The position numbers and the translations under genes were made by a program. DNA of 64,000 nucleotides. Origin: Kineosporiaceae bacterium (GTDB lineage: Bacteria; Actinomycetota; Actinomycetes; Actinomycetales; Kineosporiaceae). The stretch spans positions 124,001-188,000 of the forward strand of contig JAEUJN010000066.1 in assembly GCA_016794595.1 (NCBI GenBank), written 5' to 3'. Under the pieces are notes generated by a model. That model was not told where the DNA came from. It ran no database searches and saw nothing but the letters and a program-made list of their open reading frames with translations. Position 1 is the stretch's first letter, and each line of letters starts with the position of its first letter. Of this stretch, positions 6,358-15,164 are shown in pieces.

Positions 6358-8961
6358 TCACAGTGCCATGGACCGCCGGACCGGGTGGGGGATTCGCTGA
6401 CGGGGCCCGTCGCCGGTGGATCGGGGCGCCGGCGTGATCGTCTCGTCGGAGGTCTGGGCGACCGGTTCGGGAGCCGGGTCCGTGACCTCTGCCGGAGCAG
6501 ACTCGGCTGGAGCGGACTCGGCTGGAGCGGACTCGGCTGGAGCGGACTCGGCTGCCGTCGGTCCGGCCGCAGCCGGGCCGCCTGCTGTCGGTTCGCCTGT
6601 CGGTGCTGCGGGAGCCTGGTCGCCGGCCTGTGCCTCGAGCGCCGGGTCCCCGGGGTCCACCGCCGGGGAAGCTGGTTGCCCCGTGACCGAGGGATCGGCG
6701 GCAGGGGTGACCGACGGGGGTGCGTCCGGGGTGGTCGGCGCCTCGGGCGCCGGGGTCGTCACCGGGGCGGTGGGGTACTGGATCGGCATCTGGATCATCA
6801 GAGGTTCGCCGGACTCGGTGAAGCCGACGATCACCTCGAGGTGGTTCGGTACCGCCTCGATCCCGGCTGGTTCCGGGAGGTGTTCCGTTGCGGGCTCCGA
6901 ACTGACCGCCGGTGGGTCCACCGCGGGCGTCAGGTCCGCGCCCGCCGAGGGCGCAGCCGACGTCGGTGAGGTCGACGACGGTGAGGTCGACGACGGTGCG
7001 GATCCCTCCGGTGCCGGGGCCGGGGCTGGCGCTGCCGGTGCGGGGGCGGGGGCGGGTGCCGGCCCGGGTGTGGTGGGGGGGACGGGGCCGGTCGGGCGGG
7101 GCAGGCCCTCGGCCTCGAGCAGGTTGGTGAACGCCCGATCCAAGCCGGCAGCGATGGCCGGGGCCATCAGGGTCTGGCCGAGGTCGTTCGGGTGATAGCT
7201 GCCGTTCAGGTTGGGCAGGCTGATCCCGTTGACGGCCTCCTGGCCGCCGCCCAGCAGCTCGTGCCCGGTGAGCGAGTCCGTCCGATCGACCAAGATGATC
7301 GTCCGGCCGGTGTCCAGGATGGCGAGCGCGCGCCCGCCGTCCACCGAGGTGTTGACCGCCGGCAGGTAGTGCTGGTTGATCGCGTCGACCTCGGCCTGAC
7401 CGATCAGGGCCGCGGAGATCCCGGTCGCCGTGGGCGAGATCGTCGTCGGCAGCATCTGCGGGTAGTTCATCACCACGATCTGGGAGTTCGCGGGCAACGT
7501 CTGGCTCAGCTGGCGGAGAACCCCGGCCACGTTCTCCTGGACGTCGATGCTGGTGCCGTTCGGTCCGGGAAGGGCGCCGGCCGCGATCTGGCCGGCCTGG
7601 GTGACCAGTTGCTGCGAGCTGGTGGTCTGGTTGGTGAGCAGGACATCGATCACCGAGGGGCCGAAGCGGGCGTCGTTTCCGCCCGCGCTGAACAGGACGA
7701 TGTCGGCCCCGGCGGCGCCGGGGAGCTGGGCGGCCATGGTGGCGGTCGTGGCACCGCTGACGGCTCCGTTGACCACCTGGAAGGAGTACCCCGGGTACTG
7801 CTGCTGGAGCAGTTGGACGGCCTGGACGCCGGCGGCGTTGGAGGCGCGATGGGCGGGGTCGATGACGGTCTGGACCGTCCCGTCAGGTCCCGGGACCTCG
7901 ATCGTGGAGAAGTTGGACAGGCTGGCACCCTCACCGGAGGCCAGCGAGTCGCCCCCGATCCACACGGTGACGATCGGGCGCCCGTCGGCGCCGACCGCTC
8001 GCTGCGTGGCGGGGGTGGGTGCGGGGATGACCGGAGCCGGGATGAGGGGGGTCGCCGGTTCGGTGACCGCGACCACGGGGGGTGCCGGCTCGACCGGCGT
8101 CAGGGTCTCGATCGGGGCGAAGGGCTCGAGGGGCGTGACGGGCCCGAGCGGTGTGAGCGGTTCGAAGGCGGCCGGTGCCAGGGGCTCGATGCTCACCGGG
8201 GGAACAGGGTCGGGGACGAGCGGCTCAGCCGGTGCGGCCACCGGCACCACCGGCGAGGGGGTTCCGAACCAGTCGAACGACGAGGGTGGGCCGAAGATCG
8301 AGGTGCCGAAGGGGTCGTAGAGGTTGACGCCGAAGGGGTTGTACCCCGTTCCGAAGGGGTCGTGGTAGATCGAGCTGAACGGGTTGTAGGTGCTGGACCC
8401 GAAGGGGTCGTAGGAGCTGGATCCGAAGGGGTCGTAGGTGGTCGACCCGAAGGGGTCGTAGGAGCTGGATCCGAAGGGGTCGTAGGAGGTGGACCCGAAG
8501 GGGTCGTAGGAGCTGGATCCGAAGGGGTCGTAGGAGCTGGATCCGAAGGGGTCGTAGGAGCTGGATCCGAAGGGGTCGTAGGAGGTGGACCCGAAGGGGT
8601 CGTAGGTGGTCGACCCGAAGGGGTCGTAGGAGGTGGACCCGAAGGGGTCGTAAGAGCTGGACCCGAACGAGTCGTAGGAGCTGGACCCGAACGAGTCGTA
8701 GCTGCTGCTGCCGAACGAGTCGTAGGACGAACTGCCGAACGAGCCCCAGTCGTCCGCGGCGGCAGGAGCCGTGGCGCCGCCGATGGCCACCGCGGCAATC
8801 CCCAGCGCCGCGCCCACCTTCTGCGCAACGTCCGCCTTCGGGATCAATGGCCGCACGGCCCGATGGGAGGCGTGGCGTGCGGCGAGCGCGTGGCGTTCCG
8901 TCCTGGGGCCGGAGTTCTCCCCAGCTTCCCTGGTGGATCTCTTGATCGATCGCTTGGTCAT
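6358..8961 (-). CDS. Secreted SGNH/GDSL hydrolase with an N-terminal Gly-Ser-Tyr-Asp-Pro-Phe repeat region
   Basis: An 867-residue exported protein. A long basic N-region leads to a hydrophobic core (VGAALGIAAVAIGGATAPAA) with probable cleavage near A69/D70. Residues ~75-194 are fifteen 8-residue repeats of the form FGSSSYDP, followed by four degenerate copies to ~225 and a Pro-rich spacer to ~325. The SGNH domain shows block I GGDSLASGEG (Ser ~339), block II NGAVSGAT, block III SAGGND and block V YHPND (His ~590). The usual Asp three residues before this His is Gly, so the classical triad is incomplete. The C terminus is Pro/Ala/Ser-rich with an AESAP repeat. No membrane anchor or sortase motif is visible. 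It is probably a wall-associated or extracellular esterase or lipase. Confidence 0.85.
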   Translation of the reverse strand: MTKRSIKRSTREAGENSGPRTERHALAARHASHRAVRPLIPKADVAQKVGAALGIAAVAIGGATAPAAADDWGSFGSSSYDSFGSSSYDSFGSSSYDSFGSSSYDPFGSTSYDPFGSTTYDPFGSTSYDPFGSSSYDPFGSSSYDPFGSSSYDPFGSTSYDPFGSSSYDPFGSTTYDPFGSSSYDPFGSSTYNPFSSIYHDPFGTGYNPFGVNLYDPFGTSIFGPPSSFDWFGTPSPVVPVAAPAEPLVPDPVPPVSIEPLAPAAFEPLTPLGPVTPLEPFAPIETLTPVEPAPPVVAVTEPATPLIPAPVIPAPTPATQRAVGADGRPIVTVWIGGDSLASGEGASLSNFSTIEVPGPDGTVQTVIDPAHRASNAAGVQAVQLLQQQYPGYSFQVVNGAVSGATTATMAAQLPGAAGADIVLFSAGGNDARFGPSVIDVLLTNQTTSSQQLVTQAGQIAAGALPGPNGTSIDVQENVAGVLRQLSQTLPANSQIVVMNYPQMLPTTISPTATGISAALIGQAEVDAINQHYLPAVNTSVDGGRALAILDTGRTIILVDRTDSLTGHELLGGGQEAVNGISLPNLNGSYHPNDLGQTLMAPAIAAGLDRAFTNLLEAEGLPRPTGPVPPTTPGPAPAPAPAPAAPAPAPAPEGSAPSSTSPSSTSPTSAAPSAGADLTPAVDPPAVSSEPATEHLPEPAGIEAVPNHLEVIVGFTESGEPLMIQMPIQYPTAPVTTPAPEAPTTPDAPPSVTPAADPSVTGQPASPAVDPGDPALEAQAGDQAPAAPTGEPTAGGPAAAGPTAAESAPAESAPAESAPAESAPAEVTDPAPEPVAQTSDETITPAPRSTGDGPRQRIPHPVRRSMAL
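6495..6554 (-). repeat. 15-bp tandem repeat coding AESAP units
   Basis: Four nearly identical 15-bp units (GAGCGGACTCGGCTG on the plus strand; the first has A for G at one place) encode Ala-Glu-Ser-Ala-Pro repeats near the C terminus of the SGNH protein. Near-identity at DNA level suggests recent expansion by slippage. Confidence 0.85.
8380..8739 (-). repeat. 24-bp tandem repeat coding FGSSSYDP units
   Basis: Fifteen 24-bp units in phase with the reading frame of the SGNH gene. The first three units (5' end of the gene) encode FGSSSYDS; later ones encode FGSSSYDP, FGSTSYDP or FGSTTYDP. Interior units are almost identical in DNA, differing mainly at the SS/ST/TT codons, so copy number may vary between strains. 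Confidence 0.92.
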
Positions 8962-8983
8962 GGTGTCCCCGAGTGAGCGTCCG

Positions 8984-9039
8984 GGCGCGAGCACCTCGCG
9001 CCGTCCGATGGCCCTTGCCGATGATCACGTGATCATCGG
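8984..9039 (-). promoter_or_regulatory. Two inverted repeats in the leader of the SGNH gene
   Basis: Upstream of the SGNH start there is a perfect 22-bp palindrome at 9018-9039 (half-site CCGATGATCAC) without a loop. Nearer the gene is an 8-bp stem, GGCGCGAG (8984-8991) with CTCGCGCC (8995-9002). The loopless palindrome looks more like a protein-binding site than a terminator; the second could be an RNA hairpin in the leader. No known riboswitch consensus was recognised. The rest of 8962-9143 shows no gene. Confidence 0.45.
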
Positions 9040-9143
9040 GGGAAGCCTAGGGGACCACTCCGGACGAAAAGGTCCAATCGCCCCGGTCGAGCCGCGTGCC
9101 GCCGCCTCACCTCACCGGTCACGAGCGGGCCGGGACGATCGAC

Positions 9144-9965
9144 CTAGACGAGCTGGACGATCCTGGCCAGCATCGGCCCGATCCGCTCACCGGCCGCGCG
9201 TCCGGCCTCGATCACCTCGGCGTGGCTCAACGGCGTGGGCGAGATCCCCGCCGCCGGGTTGGTGACCAGCGAGATTCCCAGCACCTCCAGGCCGGCCGCC
9301 CTCGCGGCGATCGCCTCCAGGGTCGTGGACATGCCGACCAGGTTCCCGCCGAGGATCCCGGCCATCCGCACCTCGGCCGGCGTCTCGTAGTGCGGCCCGG
9401 GGAACTGCACGTAGACCCCTTCGGCCAGGCCGGGTTCGACCTGACGGGCCACCCCCCGCAGCCTGGGGGAGTACAGGTCGGTCAGGTCGACGAACGTCGC
9501 TCCCTCCAGCGGTGAGACGCCGGTGAGGTTGATGTGGTCGCTGATCAGCACCGGGGTCCCCGGGGGCCACCCGGCGTCGAGCCCGCCACAGCCATTGGTC
9601 AGCACGATGGCCCGGCAGCCGGCCGCCGCCGCGACGCGAACCCCGTGGACGACGGCCCGCACTCCGTGACCCTCGTAGAGATGAGTGCGCGATCCGAAGA
9701 CCAGGGCTCGGCGATCGGTGTCCCCGATGCGGACCGAGCGAATCGTGGCGTTGTGCCCGGCCACGCTCGGGGCGCGGAACCCGGCCACCTCGGCCGGGTC
9801 GAGCGTCGCCAGGGTCTCCCCGAGCAGGTCACCGGCTCGTGCCCAGCCGGAGCCGAGCACCAGGGCCACGTCATGGGTCGCGGCCCCCGTTGCCAGGGCG
9901 ATCTGGTGCGCGGCCTGCCCGGCCAGCTGGGCCGGGTCGAGGGTGGACGACGCGGACTGGCTCAT
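9144..9965 (-). CDS. Purine nucleoside phosphorylase (trimeric class)
   Basis: A 273-residue cytosolic enzyme that splits purine nucleosides with phosphate to the free base and (deoxy)ribose 1-phosphate. Family blocks visible are VALVLGSGW (phosphate loop), SRTHLYEGHG, LTNGCGGLD, the base-binding FPGPHYETPAE and SLVTNPAAG. The asparagine in TNPAAG fits the 6-oxopurine (inosine/guanosine) preference of the trimeric class. Length is normal. It lies downstream of a gamma-glutamylcyclotransferase-like gene on the same strand and matches the purine phosphorylase (deoD) gene that neighbours pmmB in M. tuberculosis. Confidence 0.93.
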   Translation of the reverse strand: MSQSASSTLDPAQLAGQAAHQIALATGAATHDVALVLGSGWARAGDLLGETLATLDPAEVAGFRAPSVAGHNATIRSVRIGDTDRRALVFGSRTHLYEGHGVRAVVHGVRVAAAAGCRAIVLTNGCGGLDAGWPPGTPVLISDHINLTGVSPLEGATFVDLTDLYSPRLRGVARQVEPGLAEGVYVQFPGPHYETPAEVRMAGILGGNLVGMSTTLEAIAARAAGLEVLGISLVTNPAAGISPTPLSHAEVIEAGRAAGERIGPMLARIVQLV

Positions 9966-10069
9966 CCGGATCACCCCTGTTCTGTGCTCGGGCCGCCCGC
10001 CGGGCAGCCGGGGACGGCGATGTCGGTCGGTCCTGCAGCGTTCCGGACAGGCGGTGGTCGTGTCGTCCG

Positions 10070-10534
10070 TCAGCCGTCGGGCTGAATTCCGCCCTGCGTG
10101 CACTCGCGCTGGCGCAGTGCGGTGACGTAGTCGTGTGGTGCGCCGCCGGCCTCGGCGGCCTCGGCGAGCATGCCCAGGTAGCGCGCGGTCGGCAAGCCGC
10201 CCTCGTAGGCGTTGAGCACGTAGGCCCACGCTGTCGCGTCGCCGTCCAGGGTGCTCACCCGCACCCGGATCTTGGTCCAGACCCCGATCTCCAACCCTTC
10301 CCACTGATCGAGGGCTCGCTCGTCGGCCGGCGTGAGGTCGTACAGGGCGACGTAGACCTGGTGGCCGGGGTCCTCGACGATCGTGCTGAGCGGCCCCTCC
10401 CAGGTGAGATCTTCGCCACCGAAGGTGAGTCGCCAGTCGACCAACCACCCGGTTCCCCGCAGGGGGGAGTGGGGGGCGCGCAGGGCCATGCGCTCCGGAT
10501 CGAGGTTGCTGCCGTAGGCCGCGTACAACGCCAT
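10070..10534 (-). CDS. Gamma-glutamylcyclotransferase-fold protein
   Basis: A 154-residue protein of the GGCT superfamily. The substrate loop YAAYGSNLDPERM is at the N terminus, and the LDQWEG region supplies the likely catalytic glutamate. Related enzymes release 5-oxoproline from gamma-glutamyl amino acids, but many bacterial members of this size have no proven substrate. It is divergent from lpdA with ~38 bp between the starts, so promoters probably overlap there. Confidence 0.78.
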   Translation of the reverse strand: MALYAAYGSNLDPERMALRAPHSPLRGTGWLVDWRLTFGGEDLTWEGPLSTIVEDPGHQVYVALYDLTPADERALDQWEGLEIGVWTKIRVRVSTLDGDATAWAYVLNAYEGGLPTARYLGMLAEAAEAGGAPHDYVTALRQRECTQGGIQPDG

Positions 10535-10572
10535 GGGCGCCTAGCGTAGAGATGCCGCGCGGGTGGGCGAGA

Positions 10573-12027
10573 ATGCCACGCGTGAGCCCTCAGACCGGCG
10601 CCCTGCCGAAGACCCCCGAGAACGTGTCCCGCGTCGTGGTGATCGGGGGTGGCCCGGGGGGCTACGAGGCCGCCCTGGTGGCGGCACAACTGGGCGCCGA
10701 GGTCACCGTGGTGGAGAAGCACGGGCTGGGTGGCGCTGCGGTGCTCACCGATGTCGTGCCGTCCAAGACCCTCATCGCCACGGCCGAGGTGATGACCACG
10801 GTGGACGAGGCGGACGAGCTCGGGGTCTTCGTGCGGGACGCCGCCGGCACCACCTCCTCGGCGTCCTCGGTGGTCGTGGCCGACCTGGGACTGGTCAACC
10901 AGCGGGTTCGCGAACTCGCCCGGGCGCAGTCGGACGACATCCGCCGCCGGCTCGAGGCCGAGGGGGTGCGGGTGGTCGAGGGCGACGGGCGCCTCGACGG
11001 CCCCACCCGGGTGGTGGCGACCTCGCCGGACGGCTCGAGCTCGGTCTTCGCCGCCGACACCGTGCTGCTCGCCGTGGGTGCCAGCCCGCGCCGGCTCCCG
11101 GATGCCATGCCGGACGGCGAGCGGATCCTGTCCTGGACCCAGCTGTACGCCCTGGATCACCTGCCCGAGCGGCTGATCGTGGTCGGATCGGGGGTCACCG
11201 GCGCCGAGTTCGCCAGTGCCTACGACGCGCTCGGCTCCGAGGTGGTGCTGATCTCGAGCCGGGATCACGTGCTGCCCGGTGAGGACCCGGACGCCGCCGC
11301 CGTGCTCGAGGACGTGTTCGTGCGCCGGGGCATGCAGGTGCTCGCGCGCTCGCGGGCCCAGGCCGTCACCCGGACCGCCGACGGCGTGCTGGTGCAGCTG
11401 GCCGACGGCCGCACGGTCGAGGGATCGCACTGCCTGATGGCGGTGGGCGCCATCCCGAACACGGCCGAGCTGGGGCTGGAGACCGCCGGGGTGCGCACCA
11501 CGTCCTCCGGGCACATCACGGTCGACCGGGTCTCGCGGACCTCGACCCGTGGGATCTACGCGGCCGGGGACTGCACCGGGGTGTTCGCCCTGGCCTCAGT
11601 GGCCGCCATGCAGGGCCGGATCGCGATGTACCACTCCCTGGGGGACGCGGTGAGCCCGCTGAACCTGCGCACGGTCAGCTCGAACATCTTCACCGCCCCC
11701 GAGATCGCCACGGTCGGCTGGACCCAGGCGCAGGTGGACGCCGGCGAGGTCACTGCCAGCGTCGTCAAACTGCCCCTGGCCGGAAATGCCCGGGCGAAGA
11801 TGCAGGGCATTCACGACGGGTTCGTGAAACTGTTCTGCGGCAACCGCTCCGAGGAGATCCTGGGCGGGGTCGTGGTGGCGCCCCGGGCCAGTGAGCTGAT
11901 CTTCCCGGTCACCCTGGCTGTGGCCCATCGGCTGACGGTCGACGAGGTGGCGCACGCGTTCACCGTCTATCCCTCCCTGACCGGTTCGATCGCCGAGGCG
12001 GCGCGCCGGCTGCACCGGACGCACTGA
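10573..12027 (+). CDS. lpdA: LpdA-type NAD(P)H quinone reductase (flavoprotein disulfide reductase family without the redox cysteines)
   Basis: About 484 residues. The FAD site is VVVIGGGPGGYEAALVAAQ. The segment that normally holds the CxxxxC disulfide reads GGAAVLTDVVPSK with both cysteines absent, as in M. tuberculosis LpdA (Rv3303c), which reduces quinones rather than disulfides. The NAD(P) site is VVGSGVTGAEFASAY and the second FAD motif GIYAAGDCTGV. The dimerisation domain ends SLTGSIAEAARRL. Several starts are possible (ATG 10552, ATG 10573, GTG 10582); homologues begin near VSRVVVIGG. Neighbouring genes match the mycobacterial locus. Confidence 0.9.
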   Translation: MPRVSPQTGALPKTPENVSRVVVIGGGPGGYEAALVAAQLGAEVTVVEKHGLGGAAVLTDVVPSKTLIATAEVMTTVDEADELGVFVRDAAGTTSSASSVVVADLGLVNQRVRELARAQSDDIRRRLEAEGVRVVEGDGRLDGPTRVVATSPDGSSSVFAADTVLLAVGASPRRLPDAMPDGERILSWTQLYALDHLPERLIVVGSGVTGAEFASAYDALGSEVVLISSRDHVLPGEDPDAAAVLEDVFVRRGMQVLARSRAQAVTRTADGVLVQLADGRTVEGSHCLMAVGAIPNTAELGLETAGVRTTSSGHITVDRVSRTSTRGIYAAGDCTGVFALASVAAMQGRIAMYHSLGDAVSPLNLRTVSSNIFTAPEIATVGWTQAQVDAGEVTASVVKLPLAGNARAKMQGIHDGFVKLFCGNRSEEILGGVVVAPRASELIFPVTLAVAHRLTVDEVAHAFTVYPSLTGSIAEAARRLHRTH

Positions 12028-12034
12028 GCTCCCG

Positions 12035-12502
12035 ATGGCCGGCCGGCTGCTCGTCGTCCATCACACGCCCTCTCCCGCGATGCAGCAGTTGCTGGAGGCT
12101 GTGCTGGCCGGGGCGCGCGACCCGGACATCGTCGGGGTCGACGTCGTGGTCAAGCCGGCCCTCGAGGCCACAGCCTCCGATGTGCTCGCAGCACAGGGCT
12201 TCCTGCTCGGCACGCCGGCGAACATCGGCTACATGTCGGGCGCGTTGAAGCACTTCTTCGACCAGATCTACTACCCGACGCTGCTGGCGCGCACCGGCGC
12301 CCCGTTCGGCGTGTGGGTGCACGGCGCGGACGACGTCACCGGGGCCGTGCGCGCCGTCCACGCGATCACCGGCGGGCTGGGATGGCGGCAGGTGCACGAG
12401 GACGTCCTGGTCACCGGAGCGGTCAGTCGCGATGACGAGGTGGCGTGCGAGTCGTTGGGTGGCACCGTCGCCTACCACGTGTCGGAGTTGGTGGGCCGGT
12501 GA
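12035..12502 (+). CDS. Flavodoxin-like NAD(P)H-dependent oxidoreductase
   Basis: A 155-residue flavodoxin-fold protein that follows lpdA by 7 bp, so it is probably co-transcribed. The first strand is RLLVVHHTPSPAMQ and the FMN-contacting segment is GTPANIGYMSGALKHFFDQ, typical of the NADPH-dependent FMN reductase/WrbA-like group. It probably binds FMN and reduces quinones or flavin; the substrate is not determined. Confidence 0.8.
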   Translation: MAGRLLVVHHTPSPAMQQLLEAVLAGARDPDIVGVDVVVKPALEATASDVLAAQGFLLGTPANIGYMSGALKHFFDQIYYPTLLARTGAPFGVWVHGADDVTGAVRAVHAITGGLGWRQVHEDVLVTGAVSRDDEVACESLGGTVAYHVSELVGR

Positions 12503-12567
12503 CACCCGAACCCATACCTGAGCCCGCTCGGAGTGGTGGCGCCCGGATCACCCGGTGGCCGAAGGGC

Positions 12568-13191
12568 TCAGAGTTCGACGAGACCCGACGGGGTGGACAG
12601 CAGCGCGCCGAGGTGCGGCGCCGTCCCGGCGGTGATCACGATCTGGTCGGACAACCCGTTGCCCTGGACCAGCTCTCGCACGGAGTCGGGCTCGGGGGTG
12701 GTGAGCTGCAGGGTGTACAGTCGCACGCCCTGCTCGGCCAGCCGGGTCGGTGGCGGCGGCGTGAGCCACTGGATCAGGGACGGTGCCACGCCGCCCAGGC
12801 GCAGTGAGCCGTCCGGCGGAACCGTGACCCGCCAACGGTTCTCGCCTCGGGACAGCGCGAGCACCTCGCGGCCGTCGTCCAGCATGCCGTCGGGCAGGTC
12901 CTCGACCCGGGCCACCCAGTGGATCAGTGCCGGGCCCGCTGCGAGCCGCTCCCGCGTCGCCGGATCGTCCAGCGCGAACCAGCGTGGCCGGTCCGGCGGC
13001 GGTGCGTCCGGATCGATCGCGATCACCTCGAGGTAAGCCTGCGGCCCCAGCGCGAGCAGCGCGTTGTGGGTACCGAACGCCTCGTGGCGGCCACCGTCAC
13101 TCATCGCGGCGCCGAGCCGTCGTTCCACCCAGGCTCGTCCCTGCCTCAGCGTGGCAGCGGCCACCACGAGGTGATCGATCGAGGAGCCCAC
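12568..13191 (-). CDS. VOC-fold (glyoxalase-like) protein
   Basis: A 207-residue protein starting MGSSIDHLVVAAATLRQG, with RRLGAAMSDGGRHEAFGTHN and YLEVIAIDPDAPPP. This is the layout of the Glyoxalase_3/glyoxalase-like domain (PF13468 type). HEAFGTHN and YLEV hold the likely metal or ligand residues. No enzyme activity can be assigned. It lies 45 bp downstream of the biotin carboxylase gene on the same strand. Confidence 0.78.
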   Translation of the reverse strand: MGSSIDHLVVAAATLRQGRAWVERRLGAAMSDGGRHEAFGTHNALLALGPQAYLEVIAIDPDAPPPDRPRWFALDDPATRERLAAGPALIHWVARVEDLPDGMLDDGREVLALSRGENRWRVTVPPDGSLRLGGVAPSLIQWLTPPPPTRLAEQGVRLYTLQLTTPEPDSVRELVQGNGLSDQIVITAGTAPHLGALLSTPSGLVEL

Positions 13192-13236
13192 CCGGTCAGC
13201 CTGACAGCACGCGGCCGGGTGCGGGAACCTGTCCGG

Positions 13237-15033
13237 TCAGTCCTTCAGCTCGCAGATCACCGCACCGCTGGTGACCGTCTGGCCCACCTCGGCGGCCAGG
13301 TTGGTCACGGTGCCGCCCTTGTGCGCGGTGATCGGCTGCTCCATCTTCATCGCCTCGAGCACGACGATCACCTCGCCCTCGGCCACCACCGCGCCGTCCG
13401 CGACCGCGATCTTGACGATCGTGCCCTGCATCGGTGAGGTCAGCGCGTCCCCCGATGCAGCGGTCTTGGCCTTGCCGGACGACGAGCGCTTGGGTGCGCG
13501 CTTGGCCGAACCGGGCGCCGCCGCGGTACCCGAACCCCCTGCGCCGGAACCGAACCCGGCGGGCAGGGACACCTCGAGTCGCTTGCCGGCCACCTCCACC
13601 ACGATCCTCTGCCGCGCAGAGGCCTCGGGATCAGCGGCATCGGCCGCTCCGGCGCCGTCCCAGGGGGCGATGGTGTTGTCGAACTCGGTCTCGATCCAAC
13701 GGGTCGAGATCGTGAACGGCTGAGCGGGATCGGCCGGGGCGAAGGCCGGGTCGGCGACGACCGCTCGGTGGAACGGGATCACCGTGGGCATGCCCTCGAC
13801 CTCGAACTCGGCCAGGGCCCGGCGCGAGCGGGCCAGGGCCTCGGCACGGTCGCGCCCGGTGACGATCAGCTTGGCCAGCATGGAGTCGAAGGCGCCGCTG
13901 ATCACCGATCCGGGCTCGACGCCGGAGTCGAGCCGGACGCCCGGCCCGCTGGGGGTGACCCAGCGGGTGACGCTGCCGGGTTGGGGCAGGAAGCCCCGCC
14001 CGGCGTCCTCGCCGTTGATCCGGAACTCGATCGCGTGCCCGCGCAGCGGGGGGTCGTCGTACCCGAGCGGCTCCCCGGCGGCGATCCGCAACTGCTCGCG
14101 GACCAGGTCCAGCCCGGCCACCTCCTCGGTCACGCAGTGCTCCACCTGGAGGCGGGTGTTCACCTCGAGGAAGGAGATCACGCCGTCCTGCCCGACCAGG
14201 AACTCGCAGGTGCCGGCGCCGACGTAGTGCGCCTCGCGCAGGATGGCCTTGGAGGCCCGGTACAGCTCGGCGTTCTGCTCGGCGGTCAGGAACGGGGCAG
14301 GTGCCTCCTCGACCAGCTTCTGGTTGCGCCGCTGCAGGGAGCAGTCGCGGGTGGAGACCACGACCACGGCGCCGTACTGATCCGCCAGGCACTGGGTCTC
14401 GACGTGGCGCGGCTTGTCCAGGAACCGCTCGACGAAGCACTCACCGCGCCCGAACGCGCTCACGGCCTCGCGGACGGCGGACTCGTAGAGCTCGGGGATC
14501 TCCTCCAGGCTGCGGGCCACCTTCAGGCCTCGCCCGCCACCGCCGTAGGCGGCCTTGATCGCCACCGGGAGCCCGTACTGACGGGCGAACTCCAAGACCT
14601 CCTCGGCTCCCGAGACCGGGTCCGGAGTGCCGGGCACCAGCGGGGCCCCGGCTGCCTGGGCGATGTGCCGCGCCTTCACCTTGTCGCCGAGGGCGTCGAT
14701 CGCGGCCGGTGGGGGGCCGATCCAGATCAGCCCGGCGTCGATCACCGCCTGGGCGAAGAGCGCGTTCTCGGCCAGGAAGCCGTAGCCGGGATGGACGGCG
14801 TCCGCGCCCGCGCGGCGCGCGACGTCCAGCAGCTTGTCGACCACCAGATAGGACTCGGCGGAGGTCGCCCCACCCAGGGCGTACGCCTCGTCGGCAACGC
14901 GCACGTGCACGCTGTCCCGGTCGGGATCGGCGTAGACGGCGACCGAGGCGATGCCGGCGTCGCGGCAGGCCCGGGCGACGCGAACCGCGATCTCGCCACG
15001 ATTGGCGATGAGGACCTTGGTGATGGGGGACAT
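13237..15033 (-). CDS. Acyl-CoA carboxylase alpha chain (biotin carboxylase plus biotin carboxyl carrier domain), AccA3-like
   Basis: A 598-residue fusion. The biotin carboxylase half shows [23 protein letters not shown], the ATP glycine loop [13 protein letters not shown] and the catalytic [20 protein letters not shown]. The BCCP domain at the C terminus has EAMKM, with Lys ~563 as biotin acceptor, joined by a Pro/Ala/Lys/Ser linker. It uses ATP and bicarbonate to carboxylate biotin, which partner beta chains transfer to acetyl-, propionyl- or longer acyl-CoA. A carboxyltransferase gene lies 4 kb away (18936-20477), but actinobacterial AccA3 is shared among several beta chains. The gene is divergent from thioredoxin. 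Confidence 0.95.
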   Translation of the reverse strand: MSPITKVLIANRGEIAVRVARACRDAGIASVAVYADPDRDSVHVRVADEAYALGGATSAESYLVVDKLLDVARRAGADAVHPGYGFLAENALFAQAVIDAGLIWIGPPPAAIDALGDKVKARHIAQAAGAPLVPGTPDPVSGAEEVLEFARQYGLPVAIKAAYGGGGRGLKVARSLEEIPELYESAVREAVSAFGRGECFVERFLDKPRHVETQCLADQYGAVVVVSTRDCSLQRRNQKLVEEAPAPFLTAEQNAELYRASKAILREAHYVGAGTCEFLVGQDGVISFLEVNTRLQVEHCVTEEVAGLDLVREQLRIAAGEPLGYDDPPLRGHAIEFRINGEDAGRGFLPQPGSVTRWVTPSGPGVRLDSGVEPGSVISGAFDSMLAKLIVTGRDRAEALARSRRALAEFEVEGMPTVIPFHRAVVADPAFAPADPAQPFTISTRWIETEFDNTIAPWDGAGAADAADPEASARQRIVVEVAGKRLEVSLPAGFGSGAGGSGTAAAPGSAKRAPKRSSSGKAKTAASGDALTSPMQGTIVKIAVADGAVVAEGEVIVVLEAMKMEQPITAHKGGTVTNLAAEVGQTVTSGAVICELKD

Positions 15034-15146
15034 GACACTCCCTTCCGGGGGCCGAGCCTAGTCCGCGGTACTGGTGGGGGTCAGCGCCCGCACAGTGGCG
15101 CAGGGCACAGGAACACGACGAGGCCCTGTGGTGTTGTGTCAACCGG

Positions 15147-15164
15147 CATACCCCTGTGGGTATG
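15147..15164 (+). promoter_or_regulatory. CsoR-family-like operator before thioredoxin
   Basis: CATACCCCTGTGGGTATG is an inverted repeat with 7-bp arms (CATACCC/GGGTATG) and a 4-bp centre. ATACCC...GGGTAT is the shape of sites bound by CsoR-family repressors (copper CsoR/RicR, persulfide CstR). It lies 124 bp before the thioredoxin GTG and 113 bp before the divergent biotin carboxylase start, and it overlaps a -10-like TATGTT. The repressor gene is not in this window. Confidence 0.5.

Noticed and set aside
8380-8739. Tandem repeats as a possible CRISPR array
   Set aside because: Units are contiguous, in frame, and without spacers; no cas genes nearby.
7192-8976. 594-codon plus-strand open frame with GVVGAGSEG repeats
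   Set aside because: The repeats are only the complement of the 24-bp repeat in the SGNH gene; no independent start or domain.
8962-9143. Cyclic-di-AMP riboswitch in front of the secreted hydrolase
   Set aside because: Stems are present, but I could not find the conserved core bases of that class; recorded only as inverted repeats.
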